Assembly (NCBI GenBank): GCA_947587605.1
Contig: CANPYB010000003.1
Span: 1 to 38,200, forward strand
DNA from: Candidatus Gastranaerophilales bacterium
Lineage (GTDB): Bacteria; Cyanobacteriota; Vampirovibrionia; Gastranaerophilales; Gastranaerophilaceae
DNA: 38,200 bases
Direction of reading: 5' to 3'
Below the pieces are notes generated by a model. It saw nothing but the letters and a program-made list of their open reading frames with translations, made no database searches and was not told the DNA's origin. The position numbers and the translations under genes are program-made. Shown here in pieces: positions 1 to 6,383 of this stretch. Within the stretch, counting starts at the first letter, position 1; every line of letters begins with the position of its first letter.

Positions 1-1071
1 GTAACTCTGCAGAATAACGATATTGAATATTTCTTTACTGAATCTCACGTTATAGAGGGCGGTAATTCGGTCGGAGAAAGGAGAGTTGTTGGTATATACG
101 GTAATATAGAATATATCCCGCTTCCAAAAAGAGAAGCAACAGGCTATGACACATATTCCGCATACTGGCTTCCCGACGCACAAGTTGCAGTTATGGGCAG
201 AAATGACAGAGCAGGTTTCCAGGTTTGGTCTGCTGCAGACGGATACCCGGGTGACGGCTGCTATCGTGAATTCCATAAAAAAGATGATAAATCAGGTATG
301 AATTATTGGAGAATTACATCATCAAAAACGGATTTGGGAAATAAAATGTTATACGACCCCGTATTAGCAATGAACCAAGTTAATTCAAATTCCGACCACT
401 ATACAACTTTGTTATATCATTTATTAAATGACCATAAAAAAGCTACGGGAAAAGAAGGCTTGATAATGGTTTCATTTGATACCGAATTATACGGACACTG
501 GTGGTTTGAGGGTGTAGAATTTATAAAACAGGTAATCAGAAAAATTAATAATTACATCCCGGAAATTGAAAGATGTACGGCAGGTGAATATCTTGAAAAA
601 CATCCGCCGATTGATACAATACAAATTCCCGAAAGTTCATGGGGACAAGGCGGTCATTTCTATGTATGGATGAACCATTTAACAGAGTGGATGTGGCCGA
701 TTATTCACGGCTGTGAAAAACGTATTATTGAAATTGTTTCAAAATATGAAAAAATCCCCGAAGATAAACTTTTACACAGGGCATTAAACCAGCTGGCAAG
801 GGAGAATTTACTTCTTCAAAGTTCTGATTGGCCTTTCTTAATCACAACTTGGCAGGCAAAAGATTATGCAACAGAAAGATTTATGGAGCACGTTGCAAGA
901 TTTGAAAAAATTGCAGATATGATTGAAAGCGGAAATATCAATGATGAAGAATTAAAGAAAATAGAATCAATAGATAACTGCTTCCCTGTTATTGATTACA
1001 GAGTATATCTGCCGATTGAAGAGGGTGTTATTCCTCAGCAGGAAGCAAAACTGGCTCCGTTGTATCAATAA
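1..1071 (+). CDS. GH57 1,4-alpha-glucan branching enzyme (DUF1957-type), 3' part
   Basis: The frame is open from base 1, so the gene begins upstream and only about 356 C-terminal residues are present. The ATG at 193 is internal. Visible family marks are GYPGDGCYREFH (from about base 241), SFDTELYGHWWFEG, whose first Asp (bases 478-480) sits at the catalytic acid position of GH57 branching enzymes, and SSWGQGG further on. The C-terminal helical region (W-rich, ending LAPLYQ) is also typical of this family. Known role: transfer of alpha-1,4 glucan segments to form alpha-1,6 branches in glycogen. The genome also carries a glycogen synthase at 17029-19677, so a glycogen role fits, although the two genes are not adjacent. 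A bidirectional terminator follows 20 bases after the stop. Confidence 0.9.
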   Translation, partial: VTLQNNDIEYFFTESHVIEGGNSVGERRVVGIYGNIEYIPLPKREATGYDTYSAYWLPDAQVAVMGRNDRAGFQVWSAADGYPGDGCYREFHKKDDKSGMNYWRITSSKTDLGNKMLYDPVLAMNQVNSNSDHYTTLLYHLLNDHKKATGKEGLIMVSFDTELYGHWWFEGVEFIKQVIRKINNYIPEIERCTAGEYLEKHPPIDTIQIPESSWGQGGHFYVWMNHLTEWMWPIIHGCEKRIIEIVSKYEKIPEDKLLHRALNQLARENLLLQSSDWPFLITTWQAKDYATERFMEHVARFEKIADMIESGNINDEELKKIESIDNCFPVIDYRVYLPIEEGVIPQQEAKLAPLYQ

Positions 1072-1090
1072 AAACCAAAATAAACTAATA

Positions 1091-1117
1091 AAAAAGCGCT
1101 TATAATAAGCGCTTTTT
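1091..1117. terminator. Bidirectional intrinsic terminator between convergent genes
   Basis: Perfect inverted repeat with 12-bp arms (1091-1102 and 1106-1117) and a 3-base loop. The core is AGCGCTT, flanked by A and T tracts, so it can act in both directions. It closes the GH57 gene on + and the vWA gene on -, whose stop codon overlaps the right arm. Confidence 0.85.
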
Positions 1118-1860
1118 TATTTATTAATTATCATGCCTTGAACTTCTTTTTTAAGATTTAATGAGTCTTGCAAGCTGTTTTTTAACTCGGCTGCGGTATT
1201 CGCAGTATAAAATTTGCCCGATGTAACCAGTGCAACACATTTTAGCTGATTATTAGCGTCATCATCGCCTACTGCAAGAGCAATAACGTCAATTTGTATA
1301 TCATCTCTGTATTTCATAAGCTCAATAACAAAATCACAAGGACTTTCGTCGCAATTTTCGCCGCCGTCACTGATTAAAACAATTCTTTTTTTGCCGCTTG
1401 TATCACCAAAATCAAAGAAAGCTGCCTGTTTGAGCGAATAAGTAATCGGAGTCCAGCCGACAGCATTTATTGATGTCAGCTTTGAATAAATATTTGCCGC
1501 ATTATTTTGCAAAATCGGTGCAATAAGTTGAGAGGCACTGCAGCTCTGCTTAGGGGTAAAACCTGTTCTGTGCCCGTATACTCGAAGCCCGACATTTGCG
1601 TTTTCCGGAATCATTTGCAATATTTCTTTCATTGTAGAAAGTGCAGCATCAAGTTTTGTTGTATGTCCGAGCCGTTCATTCATACTGTTTGAAAAATCGA
1701 CTATAAAAAGAATTTTATCTTTGTCAGAAACCGAAGTATTTTTTGAATAATCATAAGTTGACGGTGTTGTATAGTTATAGTTATTAATTGTTGTTTCACA
1801 ATAACAGCAGCTACACGCCAGCATTAGAGTTGTTAATAATAATATAATATTTTTTTTCAT
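1117..1860 (-). CDS. Secreted or lipid-anchored von Willebrand factor A domain protein
   Basis: The product is 247 residues from the ATG at 1860. An ATG 33 bases further upstream would put charged residues before the signal sequence and has no ribosome binding site. Residues 1-20 form a signal peptide, and the Cys cluster CSCCYC at 16-21 could include a lipobox, though a weak one. A vWA domain follows (about 49-235) with a complete metal site: DFSNS (D55, S57, S59), T137 in TPIT, and D165 in SDGGENC. Cys170 and Cys175 flank the metal loop and could form a disulfide. A Tyr/Asn/Thr-rich stretch (about 23-45) links signal and domain. It lies 79 bases downstream of a second vWA gene in the same orientation, probably an old tandem duplication. 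The ligand is unknown. Confidence 0.82.
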   Translation of the reverse strand: MKKNIILLLTTLMLACSCCYCETTINNYNYTTPSTYDYSKNTSVSDKDKILFIVDFSNSMNERLGHTTKLDAALSTMKEILQMIPENANVGLRVYGHRTGFTPKQSCSASQLIAPILQNNAANIYSKLTSINAVGWTPITYSLKQAAFFDFGDTSGKKRIVLISDGGENCDESPCDFVIELMKYRDDIQIDVIALAVGDDDANNQLKCVALVTSGKFYTANTAAELKNSLQDSLNLKKEVQGMIINK

Positions 1861-1916
1861 ATTTACCCGTAAACTTTTACTAAATCTTAGCAAAAAATAA
1901 AAGAACTGTCATTACC

Positions 1917-1937
1917 CTTTTTGTATTATACAAAAAG
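1917..1937. terminator. AT-rich hairpin between the two vWA genes (possible weak terminator)
   Basis: Perfect 9-bp inverted repeat (1917-1925 and 1929-1937) with a 3-base loop, just after the stop of the upstream vWA gene. There is no clean T run after it on the minus strand, so it may be an mRNA-stabilising or attenuating hairpin rather than a full terminator. Confidence 0.35.
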
Positions 1938-1939
1938 TT

Positions 1940-2695
1940 TTACTCGGCGAATTCAAGAAGATAAGACTTGTATAAAATTGTGTTTTCCGTTTTGGGGGCG
2001 ATAATTTGAGGATTTTCTAATTTTATCGGTGTTGGTTCCGGGTGCGGATTATTAAATATGTAATTTACTGACGGATTAATATCATCAGGTTTTTTTACAT
2101 TAATAAATCTGCCGTGTGTAGAGTCTGTTAAACATTGCAGCAACGCGGCATCGATACTGTCAACACCGATAGCAACAATATCTATAATTAAGTCATTCCT
2201 TTTCAGCATTTGTTTTTTTATAAAACTGCAAGGGTCTCCGTTGCAATTTTCGTACCCGTCTGTAACAAGTATTATGCGTTTTATGTCTGTTGAAGCATGA
2301 AAATCATTTTGTAGTGCAGTTTGTAAAACATATTGAATTGGCGACATACCGCTTGGAACGATATTGGGAAGATTAGCTCTTATATTTGCTCTGTTGTGAG
2401 GGTTTATATCGTTTAAGCGTTCTGTTGCATGGCATAATGTATCTGTCGTAACAATTCTGTTTAATCTCATTTTCTCCGGATTTATACCGATTGTTCTTAA
2501 ACCTATAAACTCATTATCGTCAAGATTTTCAAGAATTTTATTAACAGCCTGCTTTGCATACTTAAACTTCATTCCGTACTTTAAAGGTTCATACATGCTT
2601 GCTGATTGGTCAAGTATAATTAGTGTTTCTTTGGAAGCAACTGCTGACAGTGTACATAAAAATAAACAAATTAATATCAAAAATAATTTTTTCAT
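1940..2695 (-). CDS. Secreted von Willebrand factor A domain protein
   Basis: 251 residues. Residues 1-20 are a signal peptide ending SAVA before Ser21, so the protein is probably exported. The vWA domain spans about 22-210. Its metal site has D29-x-S31-x-S33, S118 where most relatives have Thr, and D146 in TDGYENC. Cys151 and Cys156 (ENCNGDPC) match the Cys pair of the neighbouring vWA protein, which supports a paralogous pair. The Pro-rich tail (about 215-251) has no recognisable domain. No good Shine-Dalgarno precedes the ATG. The terminator of the upstream small gene ends 33 bases before the start, so expression needs readthrough or a promoter in that gap. The role is unknown. Both proteins resemble stand-alone vWA modules that bind partners through a divalent metal. 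Confidence 0.8.
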   Translation of the reverse strand: MKKLFLILICLFLCTLSAVASKETLIILDQSASMYEPLKYGMKFKYAKQAVNKILENLDDNEFIGLRTIGINPEKMRLNRIVTTDTLCHATERLNDINPHNRANIRANLPNIVPSGMSPIQYVLQTALQNDFHASTDIKRIILVTDGYENCNGDPCSFIKKQMLKRNDLIIDIVAIGVDSIDAALLQCLTDSTHGRFINVKKPDDINPSVNYIFNNPHPEPTPIKLENPQIIAPKTENTILYKSYLLEFAE

Positions 2696-2727
2696 ACTTC
2701 TATTAGTTTAGCAGAAAATCAAGGTAA

Positions 2728-2760
2728 AATAAAAGAGGAATTATTCATTCCTCTTTTATT
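2728..2760 (-). terminator. Intrinsic terminator after the 54-residue gene
   Basis: Perfect inverted repeat with 14-bp arms (2728-2741 and 2747-2760) and a 5-base loop. On the minus strand it is followed by a T-rich tail. It begins 18 bases after the stop of the small gene at 2779-2943, which supports that gene as an independent transcription unit. Confidence 0.8.
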
Positions 2761-2778
2761 AAAACTGATTTATCTATA

Positions 2779-2943
2779 TTAACAACCTATGCCTAACATC
2801 TTTTTATACCAACTGAATGTTTCAATATCACAACCGTTAAAAGTTGTTTTTAATGCTTGTTTCTTTAAATATTTTTCAAATTCTTCGGTAAATTTTGATG
2901 TGATTGAATTAGTGTTTTGCTTTAAGTCTGCAGCGGTTGACAT
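2779..2943 (-). CDS. Small 54-residue Cys-containing protein, unknown function
   Basis: ATG at 2943 (minus strand), TAA at 2779-2781. A textbook Shine-Dalgarno, AAGGAGG, lies 6 bases before the ATG, one of the strongest in the window, and a 14-bp-stem terminator follows the stop. The product starts MSTAADLKQN, has a charged, probably helical middle (FTEEFEKYLKKQ), a Cys at 38 in FNGCDIETF, and ends with a hydrophobic tail, KMLGIGC. There is no signal peptide or membrane span. I recognise no family. The Cys at 38 and the C-terminal Cys54 could mark a metal site, a disulfide or a processed peptide. The divergent + strand frame here is only its shadow. It lies between the vWA pair and the four-domain GntR regulator, all on the same strand. 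Confidence 0.72.
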   Translation of the reverse strand: MSTAADLKQNTNSITSKFTEEFEKYLKKQALKTTFNGCDIETFSWYKKMLGIGC

Positions 2944-2961
2944 AGGGAGCCTCCTTTTTAT

Positions 2962-2977
2962 ATCTAGTAAACTATAT
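2962..2977. promoter_or_regulatory. Imperfect palindrome with GntR-like half-sites (candidate operator)
   Basis: ATcTAGTAAACTAtAT, a 16-base imperfect palindrome just upstream of the Shine-Dalgarno of the small gene. The core TAGT-AA-ACTA resembles the GT...AC half-sites of many GntR-family operators, and a GntR-type regulator is encoded next door. Such short AT-rich palindromes also occur by chance. Confidence 0.25.
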
Positions 2978-3004
2978 GAAATGCGGATTGCGAATTATAT
3001 TATT

Positions 3005-3033
3005 ATTGTAGCATTTTTTTTTGGTATTTTCAC
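3005..3033 (-). promoter_or_regulatory. Possible promoter of the small gene
   Basis: On the minus strand, GTGAAA (3028-3033) and TACAAT (3005-3010) are 17 bases apart. This would give a leader of about 55 bases that includes the candidate operator. A second -10-like TATAAT lies at 2994-2999 without a matching -35. The call rests on consensus matching only. Confidence 0.28.
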
Positions 3034-3093
3034 TCTGTACATTAGAGCAGTTTCAGAAAGGTTATATTTTATCTTATTTTTTTGATGTAAAAA

Positions 3094-3122
3094 ATAGTTA
3101 ATTAAATTGTTTTTTTAACTAT
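3094..3122 (-). terminator. AT-rich intrinsic terminator after the GntR-array gene
   Basis: Inverted repeat ATAGTTAA / TTAACTAT (3094-3101 and 3115-3122). On the minus strand the second arm runs into six T. It sits 7 bases after the stop of the regulator gene. The stem is weak in GC. Confidence 0.5.
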
Positions 3123-3128
3123 AGGGTA

Positions 3129-4265
3129 TTATTTGTATTTGGGATTAATTGATATCCATTGATATGATTGCTTTTCGTCGCTATCAGGTATATCTATTAA
3201 AAATGTACCGCCAAACCTGCCGCGTCCGAATGTAACATAGCCTTGTTTTTCCAGATTACTAAGTGATTTTCTGATTGTATTTGTACTAACATCAAACATT
3301 TCAGCCAATTTTTGCATTGGCGGAAGTTTATCTCCTGCTTTACAGTTTGATTTAATATGAGATATAAGTTTTTCTTCCGTTCTTTGGTACGAATAAGAAA
3401 CAGCGTCGGTTGCCTTTGCAAATATTGAATTTTCTTTTAAAGGTTCATAAAGATTATTTTCAGTTTTTCTTGAAAGTATTGTTCCGTATCTTCCGCGTCT
3501 TGTTATTAAAATACCTTGAAGTGTTAATGCTTTAATACAATCATGTATTGTTTTAACACTGACATTAAACTCTTTAGCAAGCGCATCATGTGCGGGAATC
3601 TTTTCACCAATTTCAAAATTTTTCATAAAATAAGATTTAAGTTTATCTGTAATTTTACTGACAAGAGTATCTGTTTCAATTTTATCCGAATAATCTTTTT
3701 CATAGTCGTTTAAAAAGGGAACTGATTTTAATATCCAATTAGAATCACTTCCTCGTTTTTGCATTGATTCAATGATACCGTCTTTTAAAAGAAATTCATA
3801 AGCAAGTCTTGCGGTATTTTGAGAAATTCCTATTTCTTCTGACATTTTTCTGGCTGACGGTATTTTTTTACCGGGTTTAAGATTATTGTTAATTATATAC
3901 TTTTTTATTGCGGTAATAGCCTTTTCACGTTTAGATGTTGATTTGAAGAATTCCGAAGGGTTTGTCACATTGGAAATCATAGTTCCGAGTCTTTGTTTTG
4001 ATTTTAGGTATCCCTCATCCTCAATATACCTGATAGCATTTTGAACCGTACCTATACTTACGCCAAGATGATTAGATATTTCAGCTTTACTTGGCAGTAT
4101 ATCATTTTCTTTAACCGCTTTATTTCTTACTGCCGACAATATCCAGTTAATAATCCATTTTTTTATTAATGAGTCTTTTGAGTCAAAGGACGACTCAAAA
4201 TCAGGAATTTCAACGGGCAGTTCTTTTATATCAATCTTTCTCTGACTTTTTAATTCAACAGTCAT
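3129..4265 (-). CDS. Transcription regulator with four tandem GntR-type winged-helix domains
   Basis: 378 residues with a good ribosome binding site (CGGAGG, 5 bases before ATG). The protein reads as four divergent copies of one winged helix-turn-helix, at about 32-98, 113-178, 199-265 and 293-357. Each copy has the GntR pattern: LPS, IPS, IPA and LPP at 57, 135, 223 and 314; then GVS, GIS, NVS and DVS at 68, 146, 234 and 325, followed by a Thr within four residues; then a Gly-hydrophobic turn into the wing. Copies 1, 3 and 4 keep the wing pattern with R/G residues (QRLGT, RGRYGT, GRGRFGG). I see no effector domain (UTRA, FCD, aminotransferase) and no membrane segment. Usual GntR proteins carry one such domain plus a ligand domain. 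The targets are unknown. A TATAAT at 4288-4293 is a possible -10. Confidence 0.85.
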   Translation of the reverse strand: MTVELKSQRKIDIKELPVEIPDFESSFDSKDSLIKKWIINWILSAVRNKAVKENDILPSKAEISNHLGVSIGTVQNAIRYIEDEGYLKSKQRLGTMISNVTNPSEFFKSTSKREKAITAIKKYIINNNLKPGKKIPSARKMSEEIGISQNTARLAYEFLLKDGIIESMQKRGSDSNWILKSVPFLNDYEKDYSDKIETDTLVSKITDKLKSYFMKNFEIGEKIPAHDALAKEFNVSVKTIHDCIKALTLQGILITRRGRYGTILSRKTENNLYEPLKENSIFAKATDAVSYSYQRTEEKLISHIKSNCKAGDKLPPMQKLAEMFDVSTNTIRKSLSNLEKQGYVTFGRGRFGGTFLIDIPDSDEKQSYQWISINPKYK

Positions 4266-4287
4266 AAATCCTCCGATTTTTTTATTT

Positions 4288-4293
4288 ATTATA
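4288..4293 (-). promoter_or_regulatory. Possible -10 element of the GntR-array gene
   Basis: TATAAT on the minus strand, placing a start point about 16 bases before the ATG, just upstream of the CGGAGG ribosome binding site. No clear -35 is seen at the expected distance. Confidence 0.3.
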
Positions 4294-4364
4294 AGTCAGA
4301 TTAAGATTTTTTTTGTTATTTTTATTTTAATTTTTAATATTTTGTAACTTTAAATATAAAATTA

Positions 4365-5024
4365 CTAAACAAGACCTTCTTTAATTGCTTTAACTGCAGC
4401 TTGAGTTCTGTCATCTACGAGCATTTTTTGAATAATATTGCATACGTGAGCTTTTGCCGTATGCTCGCTTATACAAAGTTCTTGTGCTATATCGTTATTT
4501 GATTTTCCGTCAACAAGAAGTTTCAGAACTTCGTATTCACGCTGAGTAAGATTTGCATGTGTATTTCTAAACATAGCTCTTGAAGTTTGTTTTTGAGGAA
4601 TAATTTTGTCTGACTTTTCACGAAGCAGAGGAACAACTTTAGGGTCGAGCCACATTGCGCCGTCATTAACGCTTTTAACAATATTTAAAAGCATTTCGGT
4701 GTTAATATCCTTTATAACATAGGCGAATACCCCCATTGACAAAACCTTTATTATTTCATCCTCATTATTATGTGAGGATAATACAATTAATTTTGACTCA
4801 CAGTTGTTATCATTAAGCTCTTTAATAACCTTAATCCCGCTCATATCGGGTAATCCGAGGTCAAGCAATATGACATCAGGCTTATATAATACGGCTTTAG
4901 AGACGGCATCCTTGCCGTTTTCAGCTTCTGCTATAACTTCAAAGCCTTCTGTATCATCAAACAGTGTCTTTATTCCCACTCTAATCAGCTTGTGGTCTTC
5001 AACAAGCATTAATTTTATCGGCAT
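4365..5024 (-). CDS. Orphan NarL/FixJ-family response regulator
   Basis: The product is 219 residues from the ATG at 5024. A TTG 18 bases upstream would begin inside the GGAGG ribosome binding site (11 bases before this ATG), so the ATG is preferred. The receiver domain (1-120) has all key residues: the acidic pair ending at D10, phospho-acceptor D55 in VILLDLGLPD, Ser83/84 and K105. A linker precedes a LuxR-type helix-turn-helix (about 159-215: LTQREYEVLKLL, then the ISEHTAKAHV recognition helix). It should bind DNA when phosphorylated by a sensor kinase. No histidine kinase is encoded in the window, so the partner is elsewhere. It ends with TAG, showing that TAG is a working stop in this genome. 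Confidence 0.92.
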   Translation of the reverse strand: MPIKLMLVEDHKLIRVGIKTLFDDTEGFEVIAEAENGKDAVSKAVLYKPDVILLDLGLPDMSGIKVIKELNDNNCESKLIVLSSHNNEDEIIKVLSMGVFAYVIKDINTEMLLNIVKSVNDGAMWLDPKVVPLLREKSDKIIPQKQTSRAMFRNTHANLTQREYEVLKLLVDGKSNNDIAQELCISEHTAKAHVCNIIQKMLVDDRTQAAVKAIKEGLV

Positions 5025-5100
5025 AATAACATTTTCCTCCAATACTATATTAGTTTTATGATTTATGTTATTAATCCCTCTTTAATAATTTAATGTGTAC

Positions 5101-5140
5101 AATTAAAATTTAAAAAAAAATTTTTTAAAAAATTTTAATT
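5101..5140. repeat. AT-only palindrome in a divergent promoter region
   Basis: Perfect 10-bp arms AATTAAAATT (5101-5110) and AATTTTAATT (5131-5140) enclose a run of A and T. It lies in the roughly 230-base gap between the response regulator (-) and the methyltransferase (+). It may bend DNA or bind a regulator. An A/T-only palindrome in an AT-rich spacer may also be chance. Confidence 0.35.
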
Positions 5141-5207
5141 TTTCTTTATGTCATTTTTTAATATCGAATAGAGATATAGCGATAAAATTATTTCGATAGA
5201 ACTATAT

Positions 5208-5213
5208 TATAAT
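5208..5213 (+). promoter_or_regulatory. Possible -10 element of the interrupted methyltransferase gene
   Basis: Consensus TATAAT 45 bases before the chosen ATG. No convincing -35 box is found 16-18 bases upstream. Confidence 0.28.
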
Positions 5214-5257
5214 TACATATCTATAAGAAATAAACAAATTTGAGTTATAATAATTTC

Positions 5258-6286
5258 ATGATAGGGATAGAGTTTTACAGAACAGATGATAAATCCGTAG
5301 GATTATATGATAATAATGCAGGTGATATATACCATTCAAAAAGCGGGGCATTAAAAGAAGCATTTGAAAAGTTCATTAATCCGTCGTTATTAAACAAAAA
5401 ATCAAAAAATAAAGATGAGATAAATATTCTCGATATATGCAGCGGGGTAGGATACAACTTAAAAGCGGCATTATTGTCAACAGATAAAAAATGTAAAACA
5501 ACAATTGATTGTTTAGACACTAACATAGGGTTAATAAAATTATAGCCATTCATACAAGACGGAATAGACGATATTGATTTAAAAATATATTTACTTTCAG
5601 AAGTAATAAAAGAAGTCAATTTTGATAATAGTTTTCTTAATGAAATTTTTTGTATTGATACCTCATTTTTATGCGACGATATGAGGCGTTTTATTGAGTT
5701 TTTATTAACCGAGGGGTACTTAACTAAGGGTTGGGTTTTAAATCGTTCGTTTTTACATAATATATATTATAATTATATTTCTAATAACATGAATTATACT
5801 AAAAATTGCAATAAATACAATAATATAAATATACGATATTTTATGGGCGACGCAAGACATACTCTTAAATCTGTTAATCTCGTATATGATATAGTTTTTC
5901 TTGACGCTTTTTCTCCTCAAAAAGACCCCGTTCTTTGGACAATAGATTTTTTATCCTTAATTAAATCTAAATTGAATGATAAATCTGTTATTGTATCTTA
6001 TTCAAAGTCTACTCCTTTTAGAAGTGCATTAATTGAATTAGGTTTTTGTGTCGGGAAAACAATTATTGATAATAAAGACATGGGTACTGTTGCTTCATTT
6101 GATAATTCCCTAATTTTAAATCCTCTTAGTGATTATGATTATAAATTACTTTTAACAAGAACAGCTATCCCTTACAAAGATACAAGTTTATCATTGTCTG
6201 CTGAACAAATAATAATTAACAGAAATAATGATATGCTTTCTTCTGACAGAATATCCATGACTCAATTTCTAAAGAAATATTATTAA
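5258..6286 (+). pseudogene. MnmD-like (DUF752) SAM-dependent methyltransferase interrupted by one in-frame TAG
   Basis: Reading from the ATG at 5258 (or TTG at 5240) the frame meets a single TAG at 5543-5545, after codon 95. The same frame then stays open for another 246 codons to the TAA at 6286. The two halves form one protein. Before the stop are IYHSKSGALKEA and the SAM-binding motif ILDICSGVGYN. After it are MGDARHTL, IVFLDAFSPQKDPVLWT and VIVSYSKSTPFRSALIELGF, which follow the order and wording of the MnmD methyltransferase domain (tRNA U34 mnm5 formation). Frame and spacing are intact, so this looks like a recent nonsense mutation or a base error rather than old decay. The downstream ATG at 5681 would lack the SAM site. 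No clear ribosome binding site. An FAD oxidoreductase gene follows. Confidence 0.75.
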
Positions 6287-6383
6287 TACATATCTCATAG
6301 AAATATAATAATAACATTTTTACAAAAATAAATAAATTTTTTTTATAAAAAAATTATTTTAAAATAAATAAAAAGGGAAAAAC

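Noticed and set aside
2789-3085. 98-residue frame on + between the vWA genes and the GntR gene
   Set aside because: It is antisense to the 54-residue gene, which has a proper ribosome binding site and terminator. The + frame has neither and is low in plausible protein features.
4804-5061. 85-residue + frame inside the response regulator
   Set aside because: Exact antisense shadow of the conserved receiver domain.
5543-5545. TAG read as a sense codon through genetic-code change
   Set aside because: Several intact genes here end with TAG (response regulator, pcrA, ribbon-helix-helix gene, outer-membrane barrel, cyclase), so TAG works as a stop.
5275-5619. 114-residue minus-strand frame across the TAG of the methyltransferase
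   Set aside because: It is antisense to recognisable MnmD motifs and has no homology or ribosome binding site of its own.
6300-6383. T8/A7 palindrome after the methyltransferase gene as a terminator
   Set aside because: It contains only A and T, so the hairpin would be too weak. It is more likely spacer or promoter DNA.
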